NCBI RefSeq assembly: GCF_002288065.1
Contig: NZ_CP016773.1
Location: forward strand, 1,178,001 to 1,242,000
Direction: 5' to 3'
DNA length: 64,000 nt
From: Candidatus Planktophila sulfonica
GTDB lineage: Bacteria > Actinomycetota > Actinomycetes > Nanopelagicales > Nanopelagicaceae
Below are positions 17,793 through 27,032 of this stretch, piece after piece. The notes below the pieces were generated by a model that saw nothing but the letters and a program-made list of their open reading frames with translations, did not search any database and was not told the DNA's origin. The translations under genes and the position numbers were made by a program. Every line of letters starts with the position of its first letter. The stretch's first letter is position 1.

Positions 17793-18544
17793 GAGGTAAT
17801 CGCTTCCTTATTCGCCTTCACGCCATGAACTCTAACTGCCCAGATACCTTTGCCGACAAGCGATTGAGTGACCTGTACCGTCGCTTCTTCGCGATCATCA
17901 GGCGTATCGCCACCAAGAAAACGTTTACGTGAATGCCCAATGAGCACTGGGTAGCCAAGCGCAATGAATTCATCGATACGGTTAAGGATTTCCCAGTTAT
18001 GTTCAGCATCTTTTGCAAAGCCAATGCCCGGGTCAAGAATGATGTTCTCTCGCTTAATGCCAGCAGCTAGCGCCTTATCTAATTGAATTGAAATCTCTTC
18101 AATCACTTCGGCTACAACATCTGAATAAATCGCCTTTGAATTCATATCTTTAGAGTGTCCACGCCAATGCATAAGCGTGTATTTGCAGCCTAATTGGGCG
18201 ACTGTTGAAAACATCTCTGGGTCGGCGGCTCCTCCGCTGACATCATTCACAATCGTTGCGCCTGCTTCCACACCTAACTTGGCAGTTGATGCACGCATGG
18301 TGTCGATACTGATGACCACGCTCTCTTTGGCAAGTTCTCGAATAACAGGAATCACTCGCGCTTGTTCTTCTTCGGCAGATACACGATCAGCACCGGGACG
18401 CGTTGATTCTCCCCCAATATCGATAATGTCGACGCCATCTTCAATCATCTCGCGGCCATGTGTGATTGCGAGATCTGTATCAAAATGAAGGCCACCGTCG
18501 GCAAATGAATCCGGTGTGACGTTGAGAATTCCCATCACCAACAT
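17789..18544 (-). CDS. folP: Dihydropteroate synthase
   Basis: FolP condenses hydroxymethyl-dihydropterin pyrophosphate with p-aminobenzoate and is the sulfonamide target. The 251-residue TIM-barrel protein starts with MGILNVTPDSFADGG, the pyrophosphate-binding signature, then IDIGGESTRPGA, VISIDTMRA, IVNDVSGGAADPE, YTLMHWRGHS, ILDPGIGFAK and VLIGHSRKRFLGG. It lies 6 bp downstream of folE and overlaps folB by 4 bases. Confidence 0.96.
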   Translation of the reverse strand: MLVMGILNVTPDSFADGGLHFDTDLAITHGREMIEDGVDIIDIGGESTRPGADRVSAEEEQARVIPVIRELAKESVVISIDTMRASTAKLGVEAGATIVNDVSGGAADPEMFSTVAQLGCKYTLMHWRGHSKDMNSKAIYSDVVAEVIEEISIQLDKALAAGIKRENIILDPGIGFAKDAEHNWEILNRIDEFIALGYPVLIGHSRKRFLGGDTPDDREEATVQVTQSLVGKGIWAVRVHGVKANKEAITS

Positions 18545-18550
18545 GTGCGG

Positions 18551-19162
18551 TTATCGATTCGTAATAAGGCTAATTGCTTCTGCGCGAGTTGTTGCATCGC
18601 GGAGTACTCCGCGTACCGCAGAAGTTGTTGTTCGAGCTTGAGACTTTCGAACTCCGCGCATCGACATACATAAATGTTCGCAGTCGATTATGACAATGAC
18701 GCCCATCGGTTTCAAGATCTCAACAAGTGCATCTGCAATCTGCGTTGTAAGTCGCTCTTGCACCTGCGGGCGACGGGCAAAGAGATCAACGAGACGTGCC
18801 ACTTTAGAGAGCCCAGTGATTTTTCCGCTGGGGATATATCCAACATGAGCAACGCCATGGAAAGGAGTGAGGTGATGTTCGCAATGAGAGAAGACTTCGA
18901 TATCTCGGATGATGACGAGCTCTTCATGGCCGATATCAAAGGTAGTTGTGAGGACATCTTCTGGCTTCTGCCATAGTCCCTCGAAATTCTCTTTAAATGC
19001 GCGAGCAACTCGTGCTGGAGTCTCTTTCAATCCTTCGCGTTCTGGATCTTCTCCGAGTGCAAGAAGAAGCTCGCGAACAGCTTTTTCGGCGCGCTCCTGA
19101 TCATATGGGTGTGATGCTCTTCCATCACTTGGACCCATTGATACAGAAGAAATCTCACTCAC
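18551..19162 (-). CDS. folE: GTP cyclohydrolase I
   Basis: FolE converts GTP to dihydroneopterin triphosphate, the entry reaction of folate synthesis. The 203-residue product has the zinc and active-site signature [29 protein letters not shown], the [13 protein letters not shown] helix and [17 protein letters not shown] with the third zinc-ligand Cys. Its start overlaps the 3' end of ftsH by 8 bases, so ribosomes must initiate inside ftsH. The folE-P-B-K order downstream of ftsH is conserved in actinobacteria. Confidence 0.96.
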   Translation of the reverse strand: MSEISSVSMGPSDGRASHPYDQERAEKAVRELLLALGEDPEREGLKETPARVARAFKENFEGLWQKPEDVLTTTFDIGHEELVIIRDIEVFSHCEHHLTPFHGVAHVGYIPSGKITGLSKVARLVDLFARRPQVQERLTTQIADALVEILKPMGVIVIIDCEHLCMSMRGVRKSQARTTTSAVRGVLRDATTRAEAISLITNR

Positions 19163-21245
19163 TAGGTGTGGCCTTCTTTACGCGACGATTCTTACGTGGA
19201 GCATCTTCAGCAGGTGCAACTACACGTTCAGGAATATCAATCGGTGGCTGTGAAGAAGGGATTCGAGTCGCTGACCCTGTCCATGCTGGGCGAGTAGGCC
19301 AAGACTTTACCTTTGCAAAGATTTCTGCGATCTCTTCCTTATTGAGAGTTTCCTTCTCAAGGAGTTGAAGAACCATCTCATCAAGAATTGTGCGGTTAGC
19401 TTCAAGAATGTCGTAAGCCTCTTGATGCGCAGTTCCAATTAAGTTGCGAATCTCTGCATCAACAACTGCTGCAACGTTTTCAGAGTAATCACGCTGGTGG
19501 CCGTAATCGCGACCCATAAATGGTTCTGATGCATCTGAGCCAAGCTTGATTGCACCAATCGCTTCAGTCATTCCGTATTGAGTAACCATGGCACGCGCCA
19601 GTGCTGTTGCCTTTTCAATATCATTTGAAGCACCCGTTGATGGATCGTGGAAGATTAGCTCTTCTGCAGCGCGCCCACCCAATGAATATGCCAATTGATC
19701 AAGCAACTGATTGCGAGTAGTTGAGTACTTGTCATCATCTGGAAGAACCATTGTGTAACCAAGTGCACGACCACGAGGCATGATCGTGATCTTATGAACA
19801 GGGTCTGTATGTGGAAGTGCGTGTGCAACAAGTGCATGTCCTGCCTCGTGATACGCAGTAACGCGACGTTCTTCTTCAGACATCAAACGTGACTTACGTT
19901 GCGGACCAGCCATGACACGATCGATTGCTTCATCAATCTGTGAGTTGTTAATTGTCTTCTGGCCTTCACGAGCTGTGAGCAAAGCTGCTTCATTCAATAC
20001 ATTTGCGAGGTCTGCACCTGTAAATCCTGGCGTGCGACGGGCATATGCAACGAGCTCAACATCCTTAGAGATTGGCTTGCCCTTTGCATGGACCTTGAGA
20101 ATATCTTCGCGGCCTTTGAGATCAGGACGTTCAACTGGAATCTGTCGATCAAAACGACCTGGGCGCAAGAGCGCTGGATCAAGAACATCGGGACGGTTCG
20201 TTGCAGCGATAAGAATTACTTGGCCATTTGCTTCAAAGCCATCCATCTCGACGAGTAACTGATTAAGAGTTTGTTCGCGTTCATCGTGACCGCCACCCAT
20301 ACCTGCACCGCGCTGACGACCCACTGCATCGATTTCATCAACGAAGACAATTGCAGGTGCATTTGCCTTAGCTTGATTAAAGAGATCGCGCACGCGAGCT
20401 GCACCAACACCGACAAACATTTCGACAAAGTCAGAACCTGAAATTGAATAGAAAGGAACTTTTGCTTCGCCCGCAACGGCACGCGCAAGAAGTGTCTTAC
20501 CTGTTCCTGGAGGGCCGTAGAGAAGTACGCCCTTAGGAATCTTTGCACCTAAGAGTGCGTACTTGGCAGGGTCAGCTAGGAAATCCTTGATCTCTTCTAG
20601 TTCAGCAATTGCTTCATCAGAACCTGCAACATCGGCAAAGGTATTTTGTGGAACATCGTTATCTTGCAACTTCGCACGTGATTTTCCGAAGGAGAAGACG
20701 CGATTTCCGCCTTGAGCCTGGCTCATCATGAGGAAGAAGAGGAATCCAATAATCAGAATTGGTCCAAATGAGAACAAGAATGTTGTGAAGAATGATTGCG
20801 TTGGAACATCAACGCTCCAGCCTTTTGCTGGTGGGTTAGCTGTTAGCGCATCAACAAGAGTTGGTTCTTGGCGCGCCACATACGAAGCTTCAACTTTCGT
20901 TGAACCCTTAATGGTGTTGCCATTTGAGAGCACCAAGCGAATCTTCTGAGACTTATCGACCAGCACTGCGGATTCAACTTGTGAGCGAGAAATCGCATCA
21001 ATTGCCTGTGAAGTTTTGATCTCTGTGTAGCGACCCGATGCAGAAGAGATTTGGCCGAAGATTGAGACACCAAAGATTGCAACGATGATCCAGAAAAGTG
21101 GCCCACGGAAAATCTTCTGCGAGCGAGTAAGAGGAGCCTTCTTTCCGCCATCTTTCGCAGGTGAGTTCTGACCCTTCTTAGATGTTGCCTTCTTCAGCTT
21201 ATCCATCGGGTTATTTGATTTCTTCTGTGGTTCGAGGGAAGTCAT
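19155..21245 (-). CDS. ftsH: ATP-dependent zinc metalloprotease FtsH
   Basis: This is a membrane-anchored AAA+ protease for quality control of membrane proteins. The 696-residue product has a charged Lys-rich N-terminal extension (~45 residues), TM1 ([15 protein letters not shown]), a periplasmic domain, TM2 ([19 protein letters not shown]), then the AAA domain with [22 protein letters not shown] and the second region of homology [21 protein letters not shown]. The protease zinc site is HEAGH (in [15 protein letters not shown]). The C-terminal tail is basic and low complexity ([13 protein letters not shown]). It follows hpt after 8 bp. Confidence 0.97.
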   Translation of the reverse strand: MTSLEPQKKSNNPMDKLKKATSKKGQNSPAKDGGKKAPLTRSQKIFRGPLFWIIVAIFGVSIFGQISSASGRYTEIKTSQAIDAISRSQVESAVLVDKSQKIRLVLSNGNTIKGSTKVEASYVARQEPTLVDALTANPPAKGWSVDVPTQSFFTTFLFSFGPILIIGFLFFLMMSQAQGGNRVFSFGKSRAKLQDNDVPQNTFADVAGSDEAIAELEEIKDFLADPAKYALLGAKIPKGVLLYGPPGTGKTLLARAVAGEAKVPFYSISGSDFVEMFVGVGAARVRDLFNQAKANAPAIVFVDEIDAVGRQRGAGMGGGHDEREQTLNQLLVEMDGFEANGQVILIAATNRPDVLDPALLRPGRFDRQIPVERPDLKGREDILKVHAKGKPISKDVELVAYARRTPGFTGADLANVLNEAALLTAREGQKTINNSQIDEAIDRVMAGPQRKSRLMSEEERRVTAYHEAGHALVAHALPHTDPVHKITIMPRGRALGYTMVLPDDDKYSTTRNQLLDQLAYSLGGRAAEELIFHDPSTGASNDIEKATALARAMVTQYGMTEAIGAIKLGSDASEPFMGRDYGHQRDYSENVAAVVDAEIRNLIGTAHQEAYDILEANRTILDEMVLQLLEKETLNKEEIAEIFAKVKSWPTRPAWTGSATRIPSSQPPIDIPERVVAPAEDAPRKNRRVKKATPSE

Positions 21246-21253
21246 AAATATCC

Positions 21254-21805
21254 TTATGAGTACATGTGCTTTGCAAGCACACCGATAAATGAAAGGTTGC
21301 GATACTTCTCATCGAAATCGAGACCGTAGCCAACAACAAATTCCTTAGGAATATCGAAGCCAACGTACTTCACATCAACTTCAACTTTTGCAGCCTCAGG
21401 CTTACGAAGGATTGCAAGAATTTCAACAGATGCTGCGCCGCGAGAGAAAAGATTTGATTTAAGCCATGAAAGTGTCAGACCGGTATCGACGATATCTTCG
21501 ACAATCAGAACGTGGCGTCCGGTGATATCGCGGTCGAGATCTTTAAGAATACGAACTACGCCACTTGATTTTGTTCCGGAACCGTAAGAAGAGACAGCCA
21601 TCCAATCCATCTCAATATGAGTCTGCATTGCACGAGTGAGGTCAGCCATCGCCATGATTGCGCCCTTGAGAACTCCAACAAGAAGAACGTTCTTATCTTT
21701 GTAATCTGCATCAACGCGAGCTGCAAGTTCTGCAATCTTTGCTGCAAGTTGCTCTTCTGTTGCGATTACCTTTTCAACATCGGTTCCGACTGCTGCTAAA
21801 TCCAC
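21254..21805 (-). CDS. hpt: Hypoxanthine-guanine phosphoribosyltransferase
   Basis: It salvages hypoxanthine and guanine using PRPP. The 183-residue product has the PRPP-binding loop VLIVEDIVDTGLTLSWL, the early LVGVLKGAIMAMADL block (PPi loop) and the C-terminal YVGFDIPKEFVVGYGLDFDEKYRNL. The start is a GTG with a good GAGGAG Shine-Dalgarno sequence 8 nt upstream. It sits between tilS and ftsH, the standard tilS-hpt-ftsH order of Gram-positive bacteria. It complements the de novo purine operon at 43-54 kb. Confidence 0.96.
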   Translation of the reverse strand: MDLAAVGTDVEKVIATEEQLAAKIAELAARVDADYKDKNVLLVGVLKGAIMAMADLTRAMQTHIEMDWMAVSSYGSGTKSSGVVRILKDLDRDITGRHVLIVEDIVDTGLTLSWLKSNLFSRGAASVEILAILRKPEAAKVEVDVKYVGFDIPKEFVVGYGLDFDEKYRNLSFIGVLAKHMYS

Positions 21806-21824
21806 GTGGTCTGCTCCTCGATAG

Positions 21825-22787
21825 TTAAGGCTGGGCTAAGAGCGAAAGTCTGCCCGAAATTCGCTCAACCTTCACACCACCGGGAAGGCTGATAGCCCCT
21901 TGGCCCCTCCATGACGTGACGAGCGCCTCAACTGCGGCTAAATGATCGGCTGTAATTGAGCCTGATGGGGCTCCGGCAGCGTAAATAGCCGCCCTCAGGA
22001 TACGTGAGCGAATAGCTCTCGCCAGGCTCGCTAAATGCTCGCAGTCGAGTTGAGCTGGGTCGAGCTCTGTCATTTCTTTCTGGGCAATCTCATCAAGGGC
22101 ATCGGCATCATCGCGCAATAAAGATGCGCTCCTTGCAAGTGCGGCTGAAATTCCAGGACCTAACTTCTCTTCCATCACCGGAAGAACTTCGCTGCGAACT
22201 CTTACTCGAGAAAATTCTGTATTGCCGTTATGCGGATCGTTCCAGGGGTCAATCCCAATCTCTTTACATGCAGCAACTGTCTCAGCACGAGTAATTCCTA
22301 AAAGTGGACGTAGATAAATTCCATTCTTCATTGCCATTCCAGAAAGTGATCGTGTTCCAGATCCACGAGCTAATCCAAGTAAAACTGTCTCAGCTTGATC
22401 ATCACGTGTGTGACCTAAGAAGATTTGCGTTGCCTTCTCTTGCGCAGCGCACGCAGCAAGAGCTTGATAACGTGCATCACGAGCGCCAGCTTCGAGGCCG
22501 GACTGAGTAGTGACCACAACTTTGCGAGTAATAACTTTCTCATAACCCATCCTCTTTAACTGAGCTTCTACCTTTTCCGCTTGAATATTTGAACCGCTTT
22601 GCAATTGGTGATCGATAGTTACACCAATCGCGGTGATTGCATTTGCTTGCGATTCTTTAAGAATTGCATATGCCAGTGCAAGTGAATCTGCGCCTCCAGA
22701 AACAGCAACAAGAACTGTGTCGCCTGCTTCGAGGGATGCAAGGTATGGCTTTACTGCGTTGCGGATAGCAACGGTTGCATCAGTCAT
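21825..22787 (-). CDS. tilS: tRNA(Ile)-lysidine synthase
   Basis: TilS converts C34 of the CAU-anticodon tRNA-Ile to lysidine, which is essential for AUA decoding. The 320-residue product has the PP-loop motif VAVSGGADSLALAYA, FLGHTRDDQAETVLLGLARGSG and LRPLLGITRAE, the core TilS catalytic domain, followed by a short helical C-terminal part. The longer C-terminal tRNA-binding domains of the E. coli type are missing, as in other actinobacteria. A TAATCT hexamer 6 nt before the ATG overlaps the end of the preceding gene and may provide tilS-hpt-ftsH with its own leaderless promoter. Confidence 0.94.
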   Translation of the reverse strand: MTDATVAIRNAVKPYLASLEAGDTVLVAVSGGADSLALAYAILKESQANAITAIGVTIDHQLQSGSNIQAEKVEAQLKRMGYEKVITRKVVVTTQSGLEAGARDARYQALAACAAQEKATQIFLGHTRDDQAETVLLGLARGSGTRSLSGMAMKNGIYLRPLLGITRAETVAACKEIGIDPWNDPHNGNTEFSRVRVRSEVLPVMEEKLGPGISAALARSASLLRDDADALDEIAQKEMTELDPAQLDCEHLASLARAIRSRILRAAIYAAGAPSGSITADHLAAVEALVTSWRGQGAISLPGGVKVERISGRLSLLAQP

Positions 22788-22793
22788 GAGTGA

Positions 22794-22799
22794 AGATTA
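22794..22799 (-). promoter_or_regulatory. Leaderless -10 box of tilS
   Basis: Minus-strand TAATCT lies exactly 6 nt before the tilS ATG, at the extreme 3' end of the upstream NlpC/P60 gene; no Shine-Dalgarno site is present. Confidence 0.45.
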
Positions 22800-23999
22800 G
22801 ACCCGACCACCGAAAGGCATAAGCCCCTTAACGCTATAGATATTGGAGTAGAGCAAGCCCTTACCCTTTGAATTCGCCTCCCACATCATTCCTTCGCCTG
22901 CATAAATAGTGATGTGGTGGATAGTGGAGATAGTTCCCTTATATGAATAGAAGAGAAGATCGCCCGGCTGAAGTTGAGTGAGTGGTACATGCTTTGTATA
23001 ACCTGAATACAGAGCAGAGTTGAGGCGATCCCAGTTTGGCCAGCCCAGACCTGCTGATTTATATGCAGCATAGACAAGACCTGAACAGTCGAATGAGTTT
23101 GGCCCTTGGGTTCCCCAGATATATGGCTTGCGCGCAAGAACCTGCTTCTTCGCAAATGCAACTGCTGCTAATCGTTGCGCTTCTGTTGTGCGAATTGTAG
23201 AACGGCCCTTAAAGCCGCGATCTGGCCAAACTTTCGCCTGATTAATTGTTGTCGTAGCAGTTGTTGCTTGGCTCTCTTCCAAGAGCGCCAACTGACGTTG
23301 CTGTTCCAGAGTAATTCTTACATTTCGCGCACTCGCTAATTCACGAATCAACTTATCTTGAACTGCTCGAAGTTTATTAACTTCCTTTTGTTGTAGCGCT
23401 TGAGCGGCATCAGCAATCTTCTTCGTTGCTTCTACCTTTGCAGTAGCGACAACTTGAATGGCGCGCGCTTCATCTGCCTTCTTCTTTGCAGCCTTTGCAA
23501 TAATTTCTGCAGCCTTGTATCGCTCGAGCGCTGTCGTGTTGCGCGCACCGAGAGTATTAAGTGTTGAAAGTTGATCAACAAGATCCTGCGGACCATTAGC
23601 GCTCAACAAAGGTTGGATATCGCTCATGCTTCCGCCAAGAATGTAGGCATCTGCGGCAAGCTTTCCGATAACTCGGTGAGCTTCAGCTACGGCCTCGGCA
23701 GTTTCGGCTGCGTACTTGGCCGCTGCAACTGCTTGCGCTGTTGCGATATCTAACTCTTTCTTCGCTTTGAGATAGATAGCCCTAGCTGTATTTGCCCGAG
23801 CTGTTAATTGCTTAAGTGTGAGATTGGCTGCCGCTAACTTTTTTGCTGCCGCATCTGCAGCTTTCTTCTTCGCTGCTTCTGCTTGCTTCGCTGCCTCGAT
23901 TTCGGCAAGCGTTGGCTTGGGTTTTGCGATTGCAGGGGTCGAGGCAAGAGTCAGGCTTGCAATGATTGCAAGGCAAATAAAGCTCTTTCTCCGACGCAT
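22797..23999 (-). CDS. Secreted NlpC/P60 peptidoglycan endopeptidase with N-terminal coiled coil
   Basis: The 400-residue product starts with a signal peptide (FICLAIIASLTLASTPAIA). Residues ~30-250 are Ala/Lys/Glu-rich heptads forming long coiled coils, and residues ~270-400 form an NlpC/P60 domain: the catalytic Cys in NSFDCSGLVYAAYKSAGL, a His in the TIHHITIYAGEGMMWEA block, and LQPGDLLFYSY between them. This RipA/RipC-like layout is typical of actinobacterial enzymes that cleave D-Glu-mDAP bonds during division. The coiled coil probably serves for autoinhibition or binding to an activator, by analogy. A TATTCT box 6 nt before the ATG suggests a leaderless mRNA. Confidence 0.9.
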   Translation of the reverse strand: MRRRKSFICLAIIASLTLASTPAIAKPKPTLAEIEAAKQAEAAKKKAADAAAKKLAAANLTLKQLTARANTARAIYLKAKKELDIATAQAVAAAKYAAETAEAVAEAHRVIGKLAADAYILGGSMSDIQPLLSANGPQDLVDQLSTLNTLGARNTTALERYKAAEIIAKAAKKKADEARAIQVVATAKVEATKKIADAAQALQQKEVNKLRAVQDKLIRELASARNVRITLEQQRQLALLEESQATTATTTINQAKVWPDRGFKGRSTIRTTEAQRLAAVAFAKKQVLARKPYIWGTQGPNSFDCSGLVYAAYKSAGLGWPNWDRLNSALYSGYTKHVPLTQLQPGDLLFYSYKGTISTIHHITIYAGEGMMWEANSKGKGLLYSNIYSVKGLMPFGGRV

Positions 24000-24005
24000 T
24001 GTTGA

Positions 24006-24011
24006 AGAATA
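24006..24011 (-). promoter_or_regulatory. Leaderless -10 box of the NlpC/P60 gene
   Basis: Minus-strand TATTCT (a 5/6 match to TATAAT-type boxes apart from the variable core) lies exactly 6 nt before the ATG at 23999. Confidence 0.55.
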
Positions 24012-24053
24012 ATTGAGCCCCCACTCTTATTGCGGGGTATCAGGTGAGTGTCG

Positions 24054-24845
24054 CTAGTTAGCCACATCTCTCCGCGAAAAGAGCACGGTCGCAACAAGTG
24101 CTCCGACCAATACATAGGAAGTTCCCAGAGTTAACGCATGCGAATATGAAATATCTGCGCTACCGCCCTGAGCAATCATGCTTAGTTGGTTGCCAGGCAT
24201 CCATTCTAGGAATACTGGCTTCACAGCTCCTAAGAGATTTTCAATGATCAGAATCCATAGGACACCGATTGAGATTGCAGAAATTGGTGAGCGAAGGAGA
24301 AGGCCAAGGACCATTCCCACGATTCCGAAGTAGACGACAGAGATTGTTACGTTAACTAGGGTCTTTCCAATTTCGGTATATCCATCGGATGTAAACCAAA
24401 GCTCTGTAGAAACTTTGGCGCGATCAGATAAGAAGTAAGAGATTCCAATACTTACTGCAGCTGAAATAAGAATCATGATGAGGGCAAATATTTTCATCGC
24501 AATGAGCTTGCCGACGAGTATTCGAATACGACCTGGTTGGCGAACCAAGATATTTCGCAAGGTGCCGTATGTGTACTCCTGCGCAGTCTGAGCTGCAAAA
24601 ACGCAGAGCGCAATGATTCCGAGTAACCCACCTACTGATGCAAATCCATAAACAGAACCGCCTGCAAGTTCGAGCACTTCACGGCCAATTTGTCGTCCAC
24701 GGTCTCCATTTCCTTGCTCGGAATCAATCATCAAATACAGGAAGGTGGATGTGAGCCCAGTAAAGAAGAGGGCTGCGCCGATAGTTCCTAGGAAGAGAGT
24801 TGGACGGCGCAATTTTCGCCATTCTGCGCGAACAATGCGAATCAT
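24054..24845 (-). CDS. ABC transporter permease (ABC-2 type)
   Basis: The 263-residue membrane protein has about six hydrophobic segments: near the N-terminus (LFLGTIGAALFFTGLTSTFLYLMI), then VGGLLGIIALCVFAA, ALIMILISAAVSIGISYFL, VTISVVYFGIVGMVLGLLL, AISIGVLWILIIENLL and a last one before the end. The pattern and the YTYGTLRNILVRQPGR segment fit ABC-2 permeases of the NatB/BcrB type. It overlaps the ATPase gene by 4 bases (ATGA), so the two form one exporter. The substrate (ion, peptide or lipid) cannot be told from sequence. Confidence 0.85.
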   Translation of the reverse strand: MIRIVRAEWRKLRRPTLFLGTIGAALFFTGLTSTFLYLMIDSEQGNGDRGRQIGREVLELAGGSVYGFASVGGLLGIIALCVFAAQTAQEYTYGTLRNILVRQPGRIRILVGKLIAMKIFALIMILISAAVSIGISYFLSDRAKVSTELWFTSDGYTEIGKTLVNVTISVVYFGIVGMVLGLLLRSPISAISIGVLWILIIENLLGAVKPVFLEWMPGNQLSMIAQGGSADISYSHALTLGTSYVLVGALVATVLFSRRDVAN

Positions 24846-25750
24846 TTCTTTTCTCCTGTCATCTCAAAGAATGTCTCTTCGAGGTTAGGCATCTGCGGCG
24901 ATAGCTGGGTAATCAAAATCCCTGCATCAAAGGCTTTGCGATTGAGTGTTCCTGCCCAATCTGCTGGCCCCTCGATATGTGCAACTTCAGAACGGATAGT
25001 TGCTTTATGACCATCAGCTTCAGCAATTGCAACAATCTTTTGTAGATCGCTCTGCGAATCTGTTTTCACCAAGATAAATGGCTGTTGCATGAGGAAGAGA
25101 TCTTGGATTGGGCCTGCAAAAACAACTTCACCTTTTCGCAGCATGACGATGTATTCGCTGATGATTTCAAGTTCAGAGAGCAAGTGTGAAGAGACGAAAA
25201 CTGTTGTCCCCTGGCTAGCTAACTTCTTGAGTAAATCACGAACCTCTTGAATACCTTCAGGATCAAGACCATTTGTTGGTTCGTCGAGAACGAGAACTTT
25301 TGGTTCAGGAAGTAGAGCGGCTGCGATTCCGAGGCGCTGTTTCATGCCGAGCGAATAAGTTTTGTACTTGGAATTTCCGCGACCTTCGAGTCCAACAGTC
25401 TTAATCAATTCAGCAACGCGTTCGATGGGATATCCGCCAAGTGTTGCTAGAACTTTGAGGTTTTCTTCGCCGGTAAGTGCTGGATAAAAGGCGGGACCTT
25501 CAATCATCGCTCCGACGCGTGAAAGATATTTTTCAGGGTGAGTAATGGATTCACCGAGAACTTCTGCTGTTCCGCCAGTTGGCGTAATAAGCCCAAGAAG
25601 CATGCGAATTGTTGTTGTCTTGCCTGCTCCGTTGGGACCGACAAATCCACAGATTGTTCCGAGTGGTACTTCAAAATTCGCGTGAGAGACAGCAAATCCT
25701 GAGTCATATTTCTTGCTCAGATCCTTTACGGATATCGCTAATGAGGTCAT
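24842..25750 (-). CDS. ABC transporter ATP-binding protein
   Basis: The 302-residue ATPase has Walker A GPNGAGKT, a signature motif YSLGMKQRLGIAAALL, Walker B KVLVLDEPTNGLDPEG and the switch His in VFVSSHLL, followed by a ~90-residue C-terminal extension of the type seen in BcrA/NatA/DrrA-family exporters. It is the first gene of a two-gene exporter unit with a TATATT -10 box 6 nt before the ATG. It is divergent from metZ across 58 bp. Confidence 0.93.
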   Translation of the reverse strand: MTSLAISVKDLSKKYDSGFAVSHANFEVPLGTICGFVGPNGAGKTTTIRMLLGLITPTGGTAEVLGESITHPEKYLSRVGAMIEGPAFYPALTGEENLKVLATLGGYPIERVAELIKTVGLEGRGNSKYKTYSLGMKQRLGIAAALLPEPKVLVLDEPTNGLDPEGIQEVRDLLKKLASQGTTVFVSSHLLSELEIISEYIVMLRKGEVVFAGPIQDLFLMQQPFILVKTDSQSDLQKIVAIAEADGHKATIRSEVAHIEGPADWAGTLNRKAFDAGILITQLSPQMPNLEETFFEMTGEKK

Positions 25751-25756
25751 GCGGGC

Positions 25757-25762
25757 AATATA
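25757..25762 (-). promoter_or_regulatory. Leaderless -10 box of the ABC exporter operon
   Basis: Minus-strand TATATT lies exactly 6 nt before the ATG at 25750. It is in the 58-bp divergent region shared with metZ. Confidence 0.55.
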
Positions 25763-25796
25763 GCGGGCAAAACTTAAGGCTTTCTGAATATGGACT

Positions 25797-25802
25797 TAGG
25801 AT
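25797..25802 (+). promoter_or_regulatory. Leaderless -10 box of metZ
   Basis: TAGGAT lies exactly 6 nt before the ATG at 25809. The AGGA inside it could also be read as a Shine-Dalgarno sequence, but the TAnnnT-N6 layout recurs at many other genes here. Confidence 0.5.
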
Positions 25803-25808
25803 GTGCTC

Positions 25809-27032
25809 ATGAGCAAAGAGGTATGGGGCTATCACGAGCACCCAAAACGTCGCGAACCGGATTGGGAAGTCAATTCTCAAACTGCTGCAGTTCGCGAAGG
25901 TCTTGCTCGCTCTGGTTTCGGTGAAACTTCTGAAGCTCTCTATCTCAATAGTGGTTTTACTTATGCTGATTCGCAAGAAGCTCTTGATTCCTTCACGGAC
26001 GAGACAGATCACTTCCTTTATAGTCGATTTCATAACCCAACGGTTGCTATGTTTGAAAAGCGCCTCGCAGCAATCGAAGGCGCGGATTACTGCGTAGCCA
26101 CTGCGTCAGGTATGGCAGCAATGTTTGCATCTCTTGCCTGCCTTGTTGAAGCAGGCGATCACGTTGTGGCTTCTGCTTCTATGTTTAGTTCTTGCCACGT
26201 TGTTATTACAGAAATCCTTCCTAAGTGGGGCGTTACTTACGAACTTGTGAAAGCAAATGACAATGCAGCGTGGGAAAAAGCTCTCTCAAAGCCGACAAAG
26301 GCTGTCTTTATCGAAACTCCAAGTAATCCATTGATGGAGATAGTTGATATTCGCGTTGTCTCAGATCTTGCTCATAAAGTCGGCGCAACTGTCATCGTGG
26401 ATAACGTCATGGCTTCTCCTGTATTGCAGAAGCCCCTCGAGCTCGGTGCAGATGTAGTCATGTACTCAGCAACAAAACATATTGATGGTCAAGGCCGTGT
26501 ATTAGCTGGTGCACTTCTTGGCTCCTTCGAATACATCAATGAGAAACTCATTCCATTCATTCGCCACACGGGTCCATCACTGAGCGCATTCAATGCATGG
26601 GTGCTTGTTAAGTCACTTGAAACCATGGATCTACGCGTTACTCGTATGTGCGAGAACGCTCAGGCCATCGCTGAATTCTTGGAGCCACGTAAAGAAATTA
26701 AGAGCGTCCGCTACCCAGGGCTGGCATCTCACCCAGATCGCGCAGTCATTGCTAAGCAGATGAAGGCTGGCGGAACGACGATTGGTATTGAGTTTGCCGG
26801 CTCTCAGAAGGATGCATTTAAATTTATGGATGCTCTTCGAGTCATCGATATCTCAAATAACTTGGGCGATAGCAAGTCGTTGATTACTCACCCAGCTTCG
26901 ACAACACATCGCCGACTATCTGTTGAGACTCAAGCAGAGATGGGCATTACGCCATCTGTTTTAAGGCTTTCAGTAGGGCTTGAGCACATTGATGACTTGC
27001 TAAGAGATATAACTCAAGCGCTTAGTAGCTGA
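25809..27032 (+). CDS. metZ: O-succinylhomoserine/O-acetylhomoserine sulfhydrylase (MetZ type)
   Basis: A PLP enzyme of the Cys/Met metabolism family that makes homocysteine from activated homoserine and sulfide. It has 407 residues from the ATG at 25809. I prefer this to the GTG at 25803 because TAGGAT lies 6 nt before the ATG and would abut the GTG. Family landmarks are FLYSRFHNPTVAMFEKRLAAIEGADYCVATASGMAAM, FIETPSNPLMEIVDI, TVIVDNVMASPVLQKPL and the PLP lysine in MYSATKHIDGQGRVLAG (Lys about 223). The GLEHIDDLLRDITQAL end is typical of MetZ. It could equally use acetylhomoserine. The 3' end overlaps convergent ctaB by 19 bp. Confidence 0.9.
   Translation: MSKEVWGYHEHPKRREPDWEVNSQTAAVREGLARSGFGETSEALYLNSGFTYADSQEALDSFTDETDHFLYSRFHNPTVAMFEKRLAAIEGADYCVATASGMAAMFASLACLVEAGDHVVASASMFSSCHVVITEILPKWGVTYELVKANDNAAWEKALSKPTKAVFIETPSNPLMEIVDIRVVSDLAHKVGATVIVDNVMASPVLQKPLELGADVVMYSATKHIDGQGRVLAGALLGSFEYINEKLIPFIRHTGPSLSAFNAWVLVKSLETMDLRVTRMCENAQAIAEFLEPRKEIKSVRYPGLASHPDRAVIAKQMKAGGTTIGIEFAGSQKDAFKFMDALRVIDISNNLGDSKSLITHPASTTHRRLSVETQAEMGITPSVLRLSVGLEHIDDLLRDITQALSS

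Noticed and set aside
25751-25808. SAM riboswitch or long leader before metZ
   Set aside because: The divergent space is only 58 bp and holds back-to-back -10 boxes; too short for a riboswitch.
25803-25808. GTG at 25803 as the metZ start
   Set aside because: The TAGGAT box would abut it directly; the ATG at 25809 has the regular 6-nt spacing.
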